Below are positions 25,225-34,705 of a stretch of 64,000 nucleotides of DNA, piece after piece. Origin of the DNA: UBA1141 sp963665155 (lineage in GTDB: Bacteria > Chloroflexota > Dehalococcoidia > Lucifugimonadales > UBA3495). Position numbers and translations under genes: made by a program. Where the stretch lies: contig OY761986.2 in NCBI GenBank assembly GCA_963665155.2, forward strand, positions 1,302,001 to 1,366,000, written 5' to 3'. Numbering within the stretch: the first letter of the stretch is position 1; each line of letters opens with the position of its first letter. The notes under the pieces were generated by a model. It was not told the DNA's origin. It searched no databases and saw nothing but the letters and a program-made list of their open reading frames with translations.

Positions 25225-26985
25225 ATGCTTGACCACGGCGCTCCCGATGCGGGAACTGTTTCCGAAGAAGAGGCCCTTCGACACCGCTTACGACACTCAG
25301 CAGCCCACGTGATGGCTGATGCGGTCCTCCAGCTGTTTCCCGAGGCGAAGTTCGCTATTGGCCCTCCTACCCACGACGGCTTTTACTACGATTTCGAAGT
25401 GTCACGTCCCTTTACGCCTGAAGACTTGGAGAAAATCGAAGGACTGATGGCCCAGTCCATGGGCGCCCAGCACGGCTTCGAAAGAGAAGAAGTCAGCCGC
25501 CAGCAAGCACAAAGCATGTTTGCCGGACAGCCTTATAAGCTGGAGATTATCGAGGGCTTGTCCGAGGCGGAAACCATCTCCATCTACCGCCAAGGGGAGT
25601 TCATGGACCTTTGCCAAGGACCTCACGTGGCAAACACCGCCGATATCGGTGCTTTCAAGCTGCTCAGCGTGGCTGGCGCATACTGGAGGGGCGACGAAAA
25701 GCGTCCGATGCTCCAACGCATCTACGGGACCGCTTTCGGTAGCCAGGACCAACTTGACGACCACTTGGCCCGATTGGAAGAAGCGGAGAAACGGGACCAC
25801 CGCACTCTAGGGCGCCAATTGGGATTGTTCACTATCCACGACGAAATAGGCCCGGGGCTGATTGTCTGGCATCCCAAGGGCGGCCAAGTACGGACCATTA
25901 TCGAAGATTACTGGCGGGAGCTTCACTACCGCCGCGGCTACGACATCGTTTATTCGCCCCATATCGGGCGGGCCAACCTGTGGCAGACCAGCGGTCACTT
26001 GGACTTTTACCGGGAGAGCATGTACTCGGCAGTGGAAGTCGACGAGCAGGAATACTTCCTCAAACCCATGAACTGCCCGTTCCACATTATGATTTACCGC
26101 TCGGCCATGCGCAGCTACCGGGAATTGCCCCTGCGATTCGCCGAGCTTGGCACGGTCTACCGCTACGAGCGCAGTGGCGTTCTCCATGGGCTCATGCGCG
26201 TTCGCGGTTTCACCCAAGACGACGCCCATATCTTTTGCCGCCCGGAGCAACTGGAGGACGAGGTAGGTGGCGTTCTCGACCTTACTTTCGAGCTATTAAA
26301 TGCCTTCGGGTTTAGCGAATACACAATCTCCTTGTCCACGCGTCCAGAGAAGTATGTGGGAGACCCCGCTATGTGGGAGAGAGCTACACAATCCCTGCAA
26401 TCCGCCCTGGAACAACGGAACCTCGCCTTCACCGAAGACGCTGGCGGCGGAGCGTTCTACGGACCGAAAATCGACATAAATATTACCGACGCGCTGGGAC
26501 GGGCTTGGCAATGCACCACCGTTCAGTTCGACTTTAACCTTCCCCAGCGCTTTGATCTCACTTTTCAAGACGACGAAGGGGGCAGGAGCCAGCCCTACAT
26601 GGTCCACCGGGCCATATTGGGTTCCATGGAACGCTTCATGGGGGTTTTGATTGAGCATTATGCGGGCGCTTTCCCATTGTGGCTGGCCCCCGTTCAGGCT
26701 GTGGTGATACCCATAGCCGACAGACACTTGGAATACGCCGAGGAGGTAAAGACCCGCTTGTCGGACGCTGGGTTTAGGACGGAAGTGGATACCCGCAACG
26801 AGCGCATGAACCAGAAAATCCGCACCGCCCAGATGCAAAAAATACCTTATATGCTGGTGGTGGGCGATTCAGAGATAAGCGCTCAAGCCGTTGCCGTGCG
26901 CCACCGGGAAGAGGGTGACTTGGGGGCAATGCCCGTCACCGGATTGATCGAGCGGCTGGATGGCGAGGTTGCCAGCAAAGCTTGA
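25225..26985 (+). CDS. thrS: threonyl-tRNA synthetase (no TGS domain)
   Basis: This enzyme charges tRNA(Thr). The 586-residue protein starts directly at the editing domain, with H-S-A-A-H and later C-Q-G-P-H metal motifs, so the N-terminal TGS domain of about 60 residues found in most ThrRS is absent. The class II catalytic core shows L-K-P-M-N-C-P-F-H (zinc Cys), R-Y-E-R-S-G-V-L-H-G-L, Q-D-D-A-H-I-F (zinc His) and M-V-H-R-A-I-L-G-S (zinc His). An anticodon-binding domain forms the C-terminus. ATG 25225 is chosen over the TTG two codons earlier, with AGGA about 7 bp upstream. Aminoacylation and editing should be intact. Confidence 0.95.
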   Translation: MLDHGAPDAGTVSEEEALRHRLRHSAAHVMADAVLQLFPEAKFAIGPPTHDGFYYDFEVSRPFTPEDLEKIEGLMAQSMGAQHGFEREEVSRQQAQSMFAGQPYKLEIIEGLSEAETISIYRQGEFMDLCQGPHVANTADIGAFKLLSVAGAYWRGDEKRPMLQRIYGTAFGSQDQLDDHLARLEEAEKRDHRTLGRQLGLFTIHDEIGPGLIVWHPKGGQVRTIIEDYWRELHYRRGYDIVYSPHIGRANLWQTSGHLDFYRESMYSAVEVDEQEYFLKPMNCPFHIMIYRSAMRSYRELPLRFAELGTVYRYERSGVLHGLMRVRGFTQDDAHIFCRPEQLEDEVGGVLDLTFELLNAFGFSEYTISLSTRPEKYVGDPAMWERATQSLQSALEQRNLAFTEDAGGGAFYGPKIDINITDALGRAWQCTTVQFDFNLPQRFDLTFQDDEGGRSQPYMVHRAILGSMERFMGVLIEHYAGAFPLWLAPVQAVVIPIADRHLEYAEEVKTRLSDAGFRTEVDTRNERMNQKIRTAQMQKIPYMLVVGDSEISAQAVAVRHREEGDLGAMPVTGLIERLDGEVASKA

Positions 26986-27110
26986 TTCCGCCTTATTCGG
27001 TGTGCCGGCGCAGACTGCGCCCAGCATTCGCTAAACAAACAGCCAATCGGAATATCGATCGGGAAACCTTGGGAATATAATTATGCGCCATGTGCGTTGA
27101 GGGGATCATA

Positions 27111-27521
27111 ATGTCCGAAGAAAACAAAGAATTAGCCCATCGCTGGAACACAATTTTCGAAGGCGACTTCGCTACTGCTGAAGAGATTGTCGCCGAAGAC
27201 TGCGTTTACCATAACGGACCACCCGATATCTTGCCCGGACCCGAGGGCGTGAAAGAATGGGCTATCATGATACGAAACGGTTTTCCCGACATCCACATCA
27301 CCGTTGAAGACTTTGTGGCCGAAGGCGACAAGGTGGCGGGCCGGTTCGAAGCCCAAGGCACCCACACCGGAGAGTTCTTTGGTGTACCAGCGTCAGGCAA
27401 ACCCGTCGACGTGTCGGGTATCAACATCATGCGGATAGCCAAGGGCAAAATCGTGGAACATTGGGTCCAATACGACATCATGGGGATGATGCAGCAGATT
27501 GGCGCGATTCCTAGCAGTTAG
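27111..27521 (+). CDS. SnoaL-like ester cyclase family protein
   Basis: This 136-residue cytoplasmic protein has the NTF2-like fold of SnoaL/ester cyclase proteins. Typical features are L-A-H-R-W-N at the N-terminus, Y-H-N-G-P-P, F-P-D-I-H-I-T-V-E-D, V-A-G-R-F-E-A-Q-G-T-H-T-G, and G-K-I-V-E-H-W-V-Q-Y-D near the end. ATG 27111 has GAGGGG upstream. The family includes polyketide cyclases and many small catabolic proteins, and the substrate here is unknown. It stands alone between thrS and the DUF255 gene. Confidence 0.8.
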   Translation: MSEENKELAHRWNTIFEGDFATAEEIVAEDCVYHNGPPDILPGPEGVKEWAIMIRNGFPDIHITVEDFVAEGDKVAGRFEAQGTHTGEFFGVPASGKPVDVSGINIMRIAKGKIVEHWVQYDIMGMMQQIGAIPSS

Positions 27522-27943
27522 AAGGCCGCGCAATAACCACATTGTGCCGGCGAAACTTCAGGCACAGATGCAACCGAAAATATAACTTAGGCGACTGTCG
27601 GTCTACATCGCTGCCGGAAACATTGGAAAGCACAGATCCACCTTATGTCATTAGCTGATTTCCGCAGTCATGTGGAGCAGTAAAGATGACAAGGGCGAGG
27701 TCTTTGCAAAGACCGATGGTCTTGAACCGATCAAAGTCCTATTGTTCCGTCTTTCACGTGGTCGGCCAGATCTGACCTGACTTACGCCGAGCTAACTGAC
27801 TCAACGCCGATGGAGCGGCGGCCTCCGGGGCGAATGAAATGGTCCTGAAGATTGGGACCGAAATACCGCTCACCAACAAATTCTCCCCGTTGGGCGTCGG
27901 GCGTATATTGAATGACGCTAGGCGGGTTTACATAGGAGACCCG
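27522..27943. other. intergenic region, nothing recognised
   Basis: These 422 bases precede the DUF255 gene. The reading frame of that gene is open back to 27839, but family similarity starts only at the ATG at 27944. No hairpin or promoter is convincing. Confidence 0.4.
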
Positions 27944-29989
27944 ATGCCAAACCGCTTGATCAACGAAACCAGCCCCTATCTGCTGCAACACGCCAACAAC
28001 CCGGTTGACTGGTACCCGTGGGGCGAAGAGGCCTTGGCCCGGGCCAAGGCTGAGGACAAGCCCATACTTCTCAGTATCGGCTACTCCGCTTGCCATTGGT
28101 GCCACGTCATGGAGCGGGAGTCCTTCGAAAACGAGACTACCGCCTCCCTGATGAACGACCGCTTTGTAAACATCAAGGTCGACCGGGAGGAGCGCCCCGA
28201 CCTGGACGCTGTCTACATGGAAGCGGTGCAAATGATGACCGGCAGCGGTGGCTGGCCCATGACCGTCTTTCTCACGCCTGATGGGATGCCTTTCTACGGG
28301 GGCACCTACTTTCCTCCGGCGGACTACTCTAATCTGCCTGGTTTCCCCAGGTTGGTTACAGCAATTTCGGATGCCTACCGTGACCAGCGAGGGCAAATAG
28401 AGAAGACCACCCAACAAATCGCCGCTCAAATGGGCCAGACGGCCCAGCTAACCAAGAGCGACTCCGTCTTGACCGTGGACATCCTGCACACCGCATACAA
28501 CGCCCTTGCCACCAGCTTCGACTATCAAAATGGGGGTGTAGGAATGGCCCCCAAGTTTCCTCAACCCATGGCCCTGGAGCTTCTGCTGCGATACTACAAC
28601 CACGGATTCAGCGAGCGAGCGCTGGAGATGGTCAACCTTACTCTGGTGAACATGGCACAAGGTGGTATCTACGACCAGATTGGCGGTGGGTTTCATCGCT
28701 ATTCCACAGACGCTTACTGGCTGGTTCCCCACTTCGAAAAAATGCTCTACGACAATGCTTTGCTGGCTAGGTTGTATCTCCACGCCTACCTGGTAACCGT
28801 CGAGCCCATGTACCGTCGAATCACCGAAGAAACGCTTGACTACGTTTTGCGAGAAATGACCGACCCACTAGGCGGCTTTTATTCGGCCCAAGACGCCGAC
28901 AGCGAGGGGGAAGAAGGCAAGTTCTTCGTGTGGACTCCGCAAGAGATTCAGGAAGTCCTCGGCGAAAAAGAAGGCAACCTAATCGGCGGCTACTTTGGTC
29001 TGACCGAAGCTGGCAATTTCGAGGGAAAGACCATCCTCAACGTTCCTCAAGAGGCAGGCTCATTTGCCGAAGAGTTGGGCTTGGACCGGAACCAACTGGA
29101 AGCGGACATCAAACGTGCCAAGGTTTCTCTCCGGGAGGTCAGAGAGGGCAGAATTCATCCCCTCTTGGACGATAAGGTGTTGTCGTCTTGGAACGGCCTG
29201 ATGCTGCGGGCTTTCGCCGAGGCGGCCGCCGCTTTGAAGAGCGAAAAGTACCTGGCGGCGGCGATAGCCAATGCCGAGTTCTTGGTGGACACGATGAAAC
29301 CACAAGGACGGTTGCTGCGGACCTTCCGAGGCGGCCAAGCCAAGCTGTTGGGTTACTTGGAGGACTACGCCTTTGTGGCCGACGGCTTGCTGGCCCTTTA
29401 CGAGGCTACTTTCCAACAACGTTGGTTGGATGAAGCCATTTCCCTTGCCGACTCCATGGTAGAGTTGTTCTGGGACGAAGAAGCTGGCGCATTTTACGAT
29501 ACCGGCTCGGACCACGAAGCCTTGGTGGTGCGGCCTCGGGACGTTTTTGACAACGCCCAGCCTTGCGGCGGGTCAGTGGCCACCGAGTTGTTACTTCGCT
29601 TGGCCGTGATCACCGGTAATCAGGAGTATGCACTTAAAGGCGTAGCGCCGCTGCGGGCATTGCGCGACTTAATGGGGAAAGCTCCGGCGGGCACCGGCCA
29701 CTGGTTGGCGGCATTGGACTTCCACGTGTCCAGCCCCAAAGAAATCGTAATCATCGGCCCTAAGCAGGACCTTGCGACCCAACGCTTACTGGAAACGGTA
29801 TATGGCCGTTTCTTGCCCAACAAGGTGGTGGTGGGTGCCGAAGGCCCGACGGAGGAACCCGCCCAAATGCCCCTTCTCCAAGACCGGGGCATGGTCGATG
29901 GCAAGCCAGCCGCATACGTGTGCCAAAATTACGTTTGCCAATTGCCTGTCACCGAGCCCGAGGCACTTGCCCAGCAACTTGGTGAGTAG
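27944..29989 (+). CDS. DUF255 (YyaL/spermatogenesis-associated 20-like) thioredoxin-fold protein
   Basis: This 681-residue protein of the DUF255 family is widespread and of unproven function. The N-terminal thioredoxin-like domain (residues 1-160) begins N-R-L-I-N-E-T-S-P-Y-L-L-Q-H and carries the signature S-A-C-H-W-C-H-V-M in place of a classical C-x-x-C. It continues with D-R-E-E-R-P-D-L-D, G-G-W-P-M-T-V-F-L-T-P and G-G-T-Y-F-P-P. The rest resembles an (alpha/alpha)6 barrel as in N-acylglucosamine 2-epimerases, with Y-D-Q-I-G-G-G-F-H-R-Y-S and F-E-K-M-L-Y-D-N. ATG 27944 is chosen because of TAGGAGA upstream. No signal peptide is seen. It is transcribed alone. Confidence 0.9.
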   Translation: MPNRLINETSPYLLQHANNPVDWYPWGEEALARAKAEDKPILLSIGYSACHWCHVMERESFENETTASLMNDRFVNIKVDREERPDLDAVYMEAVQMMTGSGGWPMTVFLTPDGMPFYGGTYFPPADYSNLPGFPRLVTAISDAYRDQRGQIEKTTQQIAAQMGQTAQLTKSDSVLTVDILHTAYNALATSFDYQNGGVGMAPKFPQPMALELLLRYYNHGFSERALEMVNLTLVNMAQGGIYDQIGGGFHRYSTDAYWLVPHFEKMLYDNALLARLYLHAYLVTVEPMYRRITEETLDYVLREMTDPLGGFYSAQDADSEGEEGKFFVWTPQEIQEVLGEKEGNLIGGYFGLTEAGNFEGKTILNVPQEAGSFAEELGLDRNQLEADIKRAKVSLREVREGRIHPLLDDKVLSSWNGLMLRAFAEAAAALKSEKYLAAAIANAEFLVDTMKPQGRLLRTFRGGQAKLLGYLEDYAFVADGLLALYEATFQQRWLDEAISLADSMVELFWDEEAGAFYDTGSDHEALVVRPRDVFDNAQPCGGSVATELLLRLAVITGNQEYALKGVAPLRALRDLMGKAPAGTGHWLAALDFHVSSPKEIVIIGPKQDLATQRLLETVYGRFLPNKVVVGAEGPTEEPAQMPLLQDRGMVDGKPAAYVCQNYVCQLPVTEPEALAQQLGE

Positions 29990-30246
29990 CGGCATTCTGA
30001 GTGTAATGAGTTGGCATCGACCTCAACGGTTCCAGGTCTACCACACCGGTTATTGGGCATGTATAATTAGGTGCCTCTTACATCCGGCGAAGGCTTAGCG
30101 GACACTTGGGTGGTATCTAAGCCAACCGTGACGGCATTTTCTCGGCAAATTACGTCCTAGCCAATCGCAGAAAACAGCTCAAAGGGGCCGCCAATGGCCA
30201 GACCACAAGACTCGGAAAGGGGATTCCGGGGATTCCGGGGATTCCG
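29990..30246. repeat. intergenic region with 9-bp tandem repeat GGGGATTCC x3 (30219-30245)
   Basis: Three perfect copies of GGGGATTCC lie at 30219-30227, 30228-30236 and 30237-30245, immediately before the first codon of the DUF3237 remnant, where a ribosome-binding site would be. Nothing else in the interval is recognised. Confidence 0.75.
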
Positions 30247-30702
30247 ATGAAACTCGAATTTCTGATGGAATACACCTCCGATCTGCAACACCCATACGGA
30301 ACACCGGTGCTGGTCCATTCGGCACACGAGGCCTCGCCGTCGTCGTTGGCGGCGGTTTCGAGGGACCAAGGCTCAAGGGCACGATCTGGGCAAGTGTGGC
30401 CGACTGGTGGCTGCGGGGGGGCGATGGGGTCGTGAGGTTGGATGTCCGCGCAACCTTCGAAACCAACGACGGGGCTGCTGATCTATGTTCAATACTACGG
30501 CGTGAATAGGCCCGATGCCGGGCGCCCTATAGCGCAAGCTGGAGAGACATCGGAATACGGCGACGCGTACTTCATGACTGCACCCCGGTTTGAAACAGGC
30601 GACGAACGGTACGCGTGGCTCAACGGCTTAGTCTGTGTCGCAGAGGGCAAACGGACGGCACAAGGCGTTTCGTACCGCGTCTATGCGGTTGTAAACGGTT
30701 AG
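30247..30702 (+). pseudogene. DUF3237-family gene with two frameshifts
   Basis: Three adjacent frames together spell one DUF3237 protein of about 150 residues. The N-terminus (frame of ATG 30247) gives K-L-E-F-L-M-E-Y-T. From about 30300 a second frame gives G-L-A-V-V-V-G-G-G-F-E-G-P-R-L-K-G and A-D-W-W-L-R-G-G-D-G. From about 30465 the first frame resumes with L-L-I-Y-V-Q-Y-Y-G-V, then P-R-F-E-T-G-D-E-R-Y-A-W-L-N and Y-R-V-Y near the end. The shifts are about -1 then +1, so they compensate. The stop at 30433-30435 breaks the first frame. It is either a young pseudogene or two base-calling errors in an intact gene; G-runs near the second shift make error possible. Confidence 0.7.
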
Positions 30703-30847
30703 CTGCCTTATCAGACCGAGACGCAGGGCTAGGCAGGTCAATCTAGCTACCTTATAATCGGTATCAATTCACATGGCCAAGAATATATTTACCCATCTCT
30801 TGGCAGCTTGTCGCACCCCATGAAACTTGTTTATCAAGGAGAGGAAT

Positions 30848-33076
30848 ATGCCAGAAGCGTCCCAGATTATTTATACCAAAATTGATGAGGCTCCGGCCCT
30901 GGCTACGCATTCGTTGCTGCCCATTCTCCGAGCCTTCACAACAGGCTCCGGTATTGAACTGGATGCCTGGGACATCTCGTTGACCGGTCGCATTATCGCC
31001 AATTTTCCGGAAAATCTCTCGGATGAGCAAAAAATCCCCGACTACCTGACCATGTGCAGTAAGCTGTGCGAAAGCCCGGCGGCGAACATTATCAAGCTGC
31101 CCAATATCAGTGCCTCTATTCCCCAGTTAAAAGGCGCGATCAAGGAATTGCAGGACAAGGGATATAACATTCCCGACTACCCGGATGATCCCGCAAACGA
31201 CCAACAACGCGAACTGTTTGAGCGCTTTTCCAGGGTGTTGGGTAGCGCAGTCAACCCGGTCCTGCGGGAAGGGAACTCCGATCGCCGGTCGGCCACAGCG
31301 GTCAAGGAGCACGGCAAACGCAATCCCCATCGGATGATGCAGGATTGGCCGGAAGTGTCCAAATCCCGCGTTGCCCACATGGCCAGTGGCGATTTCTATG
31401 GAAGCGAACAGGCGGTGACAGTCGCGGAATCAGGAACGGCTGCCATCGTTATTGTGACCCGGGACGGGCGGGAGACCGTACTCAAATCCGGTATCCCTTT
31501 GTTAGCCGATGAAATCATTGATTGCTCCGTGATGAATGTGAGGGAGCTGCGCGAATTTTACGTTGAGGAAATGGAAAAGGCTAAAGCGGATGGCGTGTTG
31601 CTTTCTTTGCATGTGAAGTCAACCATGATGCGCATTTCCGATCCGATTATTTTTGGCCATTGTGTGTCGGTTTATTACGAAGACGTGTTGACCAAACACT
31701 CGGCTGAAATGGGTGAGCTTGCGGTGAACCCCGACAATGGAATCGCGGAACTCTATACCAAGATTCAGTCTCTGACTGAGGAAAAACGAGCGGAAATTGA
31801 GGCGGATATCCAAGCGGTCTACAGTGTCCGGCCAGAGTTGATGATGGTGAACTCCAGTCGGGGTATCACCAATCTGCATGTGCCGAGCGATGTGATTATC
31901 GATGCCACTATGCCGGTGATGGTCCGCGATGGCGGTCGGACATGGGGTCCCGATAACGAGTTGCACGACACCGTGGCGATGATCCCTGATCGCTCGTATG
32001 CGACCCTATATCAGGCGATTATCGAAGATTGCCAGGAGCATGGGGCGTATGATCCGGCTACCATCGGCAGTGTCGCCAATGTTGGGTTGATGGCCCAAAG
32101 GGCCGAAGAGTATGGGTCTCACGACAAGACATTCAGGTCTCCCGGTAACGGGACCATTCGGGTCGTGGACGGATCGGGCACAACTCTGATGGAACAGAGA
32201 ACCGAAGAAGGCGATATCTTCAGGATGTGCCAGACCAAGGACGAACCGATTCAGGACTGGGTCAAGCTTGGTGTCAATCGGGCTAGAATAACCGGCACGC
32301 CGTCCATCTTCTGGCTGGATCCGAACCGAGCTCACGATTCCGAGTTGATTAAAAAGGTGGACAAATATCTGCCTAGCCACGACACGGCCGGGCTGGACAT
32401 TCGCACCATGACTACTATCGACGCGATGGAGTTCACGATGGCGCGCAGCCGAGCTGGGCTGGACACGATTTCCGTGACTGGCAACGTGTTACGTGATTAT
32501 CTGACTGACCTCTTTCCCATCCTCGAATTGGGCACTAGTGCCAAGATGCTTTCCGTCGTCCCCCTGCTCAAAGGCGGTGGGATGTTTGAGACAGGCGCTG
32601 GCGGGTCGGCCCCCCGGCATGTACAGCAATTCCTTGATGAGGGCCACCTGCGATGGGACTCGCTGGGTGAATTTTGCGCCTTGGTCGCTTCCTTCGAGCA
32701 TTTGGGCGAGGTGTTCAACAATGACAAGGCGAGGCTGTTGGCTGAGACCCTAGACCAAGCGGTTGGGCAGCATTTGGAGCACAATCGAGCGCCATCCCGT
32801 CGGGTGAACGAATTGGATACCCGGGGCAGTCATTTCTACCTGGCTCTATACTGGGCGGAAGCGTTGGCTAAGCAGACTCAGGATGCGGAGCTGCAAGCTC
32901 GCTTTACCGAGGTGGCCAAGCAGCTCGCGGCCAACGAAGACAAGATCGTTCAGGAGCTGAATGACGCTCAGGGACAGCCGGTGGACATCGGTGGTTATTA
33001 CCATCCTAATGATGAACTGGCCGCCAAAGCCATGCGCCCCAGCGCCACTCTTAACGCAATCGTAGACGCAATCTAG
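30848..33076 (+). CDS. icd: NADP-dependent isocitrate dehydrogenase, monomeric type
   Basis: This TCA-cycle enzyme oxidises isocitrate to 2-oxoglutarate with NADP. The 742 residues match the large monomeric IDH-II class and not the dimeric 400-residue type. Landmarks are I-Y-T-K-I-D-E-A-P-A-L-A-T, L-R-E-G-N-S-D-R-R, G-D-F-Y-G-S-E, H-V-K-S-T-M-M-R-I-S-D-P and T-G-A-G-G-S-A-P-R-H. ATG 30848 follows AAGGAGAGG, so the ATG seven codons earlier is not used. A strong terminator follows at 33099, and mdh lies about 560 bp further on. This IDH class is scattered across bacterial phyla, so horizontal acquisition is plausible but not shown. Confidence 0.95.
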   Translation: MPEASQIIYTKIDEAPALATHSLLPILRAFTTGSGIELDAWDISLTGRIIANFPENLSDEQKIPDYLTMCSKLCESPAANIIKLPNISASIPQLKGAIKELQDKGYNIPDYPDDPANDQQRELFERFSRVLGSAVNPVLREGNSDRRSATAVKEHGKRNPHRMMQDWPEVSKSRVAHMASGDFYGSEQAVTVAESGTAAIVIVTRDGRETVLKSGIPLLADEIIDCSVMNVRELREFYVEEMEKAKADGVLLSLHVKSTMMRISDPIIFGHCVSVYYEDVLTKHSAEMGELAVNPDNGIAELYTKIQSLTEEKRAEIEADIQAVYSVRPELMMVNSSRGITNLHVPSDVIIDATMPVMVRDGGRTWGPDNELHDTVAMIPDRSYATLYQAIIEDCQEHGAYDPATIGSVANVGLMAQRAEEYGSHDKTFRSPGNGTIRVVDGSGTTLMEQRTEEGDIFRMCQTKDEPIQDWVKLGVNRARITGTPSIFWLDPNRAHDSELIKKVDKYLPSHDTAGLDIRTMTTIDAMEFTMARSRAGLDTISVTGNVLRDYLTDLFPILELGTSAKMLSVVPLLKGGGMFETGAGGSAPRHVQQFLDEGHLRWDSLGEFCALVASFEHLGEVFNNDKARLLAETLDQAVGQHLEHNRAPSRRVNELDTRGSHFYLALYWAEALAKQTQDAELQARFTEVAKQLAANEDKIVQELNDAQGQPVDIGGYYHPNDELAAKAMRPSATLNAIVDAI

Positions 33077-33098
33077 TCTATTTTGACCGGATACTGAC

Positions 33099-33140
33099 CG
33101 ACTGGCTGAGGCACCGTCTTCAGCCAGTCGTTTTATTTTT
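33099..33140 (+). terminator. intrinsic terminator after icd
   Basis: CGACTGGCTGA (33099-33109) pairs with TCAGCCAGTCG (33120-33130), a perfect 11-bp stem with a 10-base loop, followed by TTTTATTTTTG. It is the best classical terminator in the window. Confidence 0.92.
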
Positions 33141-33546
33141 GTCTGAGTGCTTAAAGATCTGAGCACTAAAAGCATTGGAAGCTGCTTCCCCTTAGCCAGG
33201 AACATCAAAAGGAACGGCTTGCCTCACTTGAGGCTCCACCGGCTTCGTCACGCTTATACGGCCATTCACTTGCCACCATGAACCTAGAATCGCATTCACG
33301 TGTACTGCCCAATATTCAACATGCCCAATATTCAACATGCCCAATATTCAACAAGAACTGGTCAGCCATCCTAGTCAGCCGTCAGGCAGGGGTACCGCCT
33401 TGCCGGGTTCTCATATATAATAGGCTCGCCCTGGCGTCCTTTGGGCTCGCACAAATTTCAAGCACCCATAGCATCTAGTCACGACGCTCGAAGTATTCAA
33501 ATGGCGAACGAGTCTCAATAATCACACCGGCTAATGCGAACGGCGA
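33141..33546. other. intergenic region between icd terminator and mdh
   Basis: No gene is recognised. The interval contains a 16-bp tandem repeat (33307-33354) and leads into a palindromic element just before mdh (33547-33593). Confidence 0.45.
33307..33354. repeat. 16-bp tandem repeat, three copies
   Basis: GCCCAATATTCAACAT occurs at 33307-33322 and 33323-33338 and, with one mismatch in the last base, at 33339-33354. Each unit contains the palindrome AATATT. No function is evident. Confidence 0.92.
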
Positions 33547-33593
33547 AAATCCCTCCGTTGTCCCCTTTTGGTAGAGGGTGATTGGAGGGATTT
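33547..33593. repeat. palindromic element upstream of mdh
   Basis: AAATCCCTCC (33547-33556) and GGAGGGATTT (33584-33593) are perfect 10-bp inverted repeats around a spacer containing CCCCTTTTGGTAGAGGG. The layout and much of the sequence align with the 55700-55742 segment inside rdgB (AAATCCCCCC...CCCCTTTACGATAGTGAGGG), suggesting one dispersed repeat family. It ends 41 bp before the mdh start, so it would lie in the mdh leader. Confidence 0.7.
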
Positions 33594-33634
33594 CTCCCGC
33601 CAGGCAAGTAACTAAACAGAGGAGCAATCACACA

Positions 33635-34576
33635 ATGCGCAGCAAAGTTACGGTGGTCGGCGCAGGCAACGTTGGCGCCACCACCGCCCTTAGAATCAGT
33701 CAACTCGGCTACACCGACGTCGTTTTGGTGGATGTGGTTGAAGACCTACCCCAAGGCAAAAGTCTGGACATGCTGGAAGCCGGTCCCGTCTTGGGCACCG
33801 ACGCCAACGTCACCGGCAGCAATGGCTACGAGGAATCAGCCGATTCCGACGTTGTGGTGATTACGGCTGGCATAGCCCGCCGCCCCGGTATGAGCCGCGA
33901 TGACCTGCTTCTAACCAACATGAAAATTACATCCTCGGTCACCGAGCAGGTGGTCAAATACTCGCCCAATTGCATCATCATAGCGGTGACCAATCCCCTA
34001 GACGCAATGGTCCAGAACGTCTACGAAAGCAGCGGTTTCCCTCGCAACCGGGTGTTCGGTATGGCGGGAATTCTGGACACTGCTCGCTTCCGCACTTTTA
34101 TCGCCCAAGAACTGGATGTGTCCGTTGAGGACGTGCAGGCATTGGTCTTGGGAGGCCACGGCGACGACATGGTGCCATTGGTCCGTTACACCAGCGTGGG
34201 CGGTATCCCCCTAACCGAGCTAATGGCCGAAGAAAAGGTGGAACAACTGGTCCGCCGAACCAGGCAAGGTGGCGGGGAAATCGTGGCCTTGCTAAAAGAG
34301 GGCAGCGCCTACTACGCCCCTTCCGCCGCCATTACCCAAATGGTGGAAGCCGTTTTGTTGGACAAGAAACGGATCTTGCCTTGCTGCGCCTACCTGGAAG
34401 GTGAGTTCGGCATCAACGGCCTTTGCGTGGGCGTGCCGGTGAAGTTGGGAGCAGGCGGCATGGAAAAAATAATAGATATAAGCTTGACCGAAGACGAACG
34501 CTTGGCCCTAGGTCATTCGGTTGCCAGCGTCCAAGAGCTTGTGGATATTATGCGCAAGGCCAAAGCCGAAGGTTAG
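33635..34576 (+). CDS. mdh: malate dehydrogenase (LDH-like type)
   Basis: The enzyme interconverts malate and oxaloacetate with NAD. The 313 residues match the lactate-dehydrogenase-like MDH group found in Chloroflexota and many other bacteria. Seen are the NAD motif V-G-A-G-N-V-G-A-T-T, I-T-A-G-I-A-R-R-P-G-M-S-R-D-D-L, V-T-N-P-L-D-A-M, the substrate region G-M-A-G-I-L-D-T-A-R-F-R, and the active-site G-G-H-G-D-D-M-V-P. ATG 33635 has GAGGAG upstream. The frame is open back to 33578, but that part lies in the palindromic element. It works with the icd and sdh genes of the window in the TCA cycle. Confidence 0.96.
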   Translation: MRSKVTVVGAGNVGATTALRISQLGYTDVVLVDVVEDLPQGKSLDMLEAGPVLGTDANVTGSNGYEESADSDVVVITAGIARRPGMSRDDLLLTNMKITSSVTEQVVKYSPNCIIIAVTNPLDAMVQNVYESSGFPRNRVFGMAGILDTARFRTFIAQELDVSVEDVQALVLGGHGDDMVPLVRYTSVGGIPLTELMAEEKVEQLVRRTRQGGGEIVALLKEGSAYYAPSAAITQMVEAVLLDKKRILPCCAYLEGEFGINGLCVGVPVKLGAGGMEKIIDISLTEDERLALGHSVASVQELVDIMRKAKAEG

Positions 34577-34705
34577 CTAAAAGCGCTCAGGCACCCACGC
34601 GTCTATCTTCCATCAGACATTGATTCAGCCGGGGAACCGAGCAGGTCCATCATTATTTTGGTAAGCTAGTTGCGCCCAAGATTGCGGACTTAAGGAGGCA
34701 CCACC

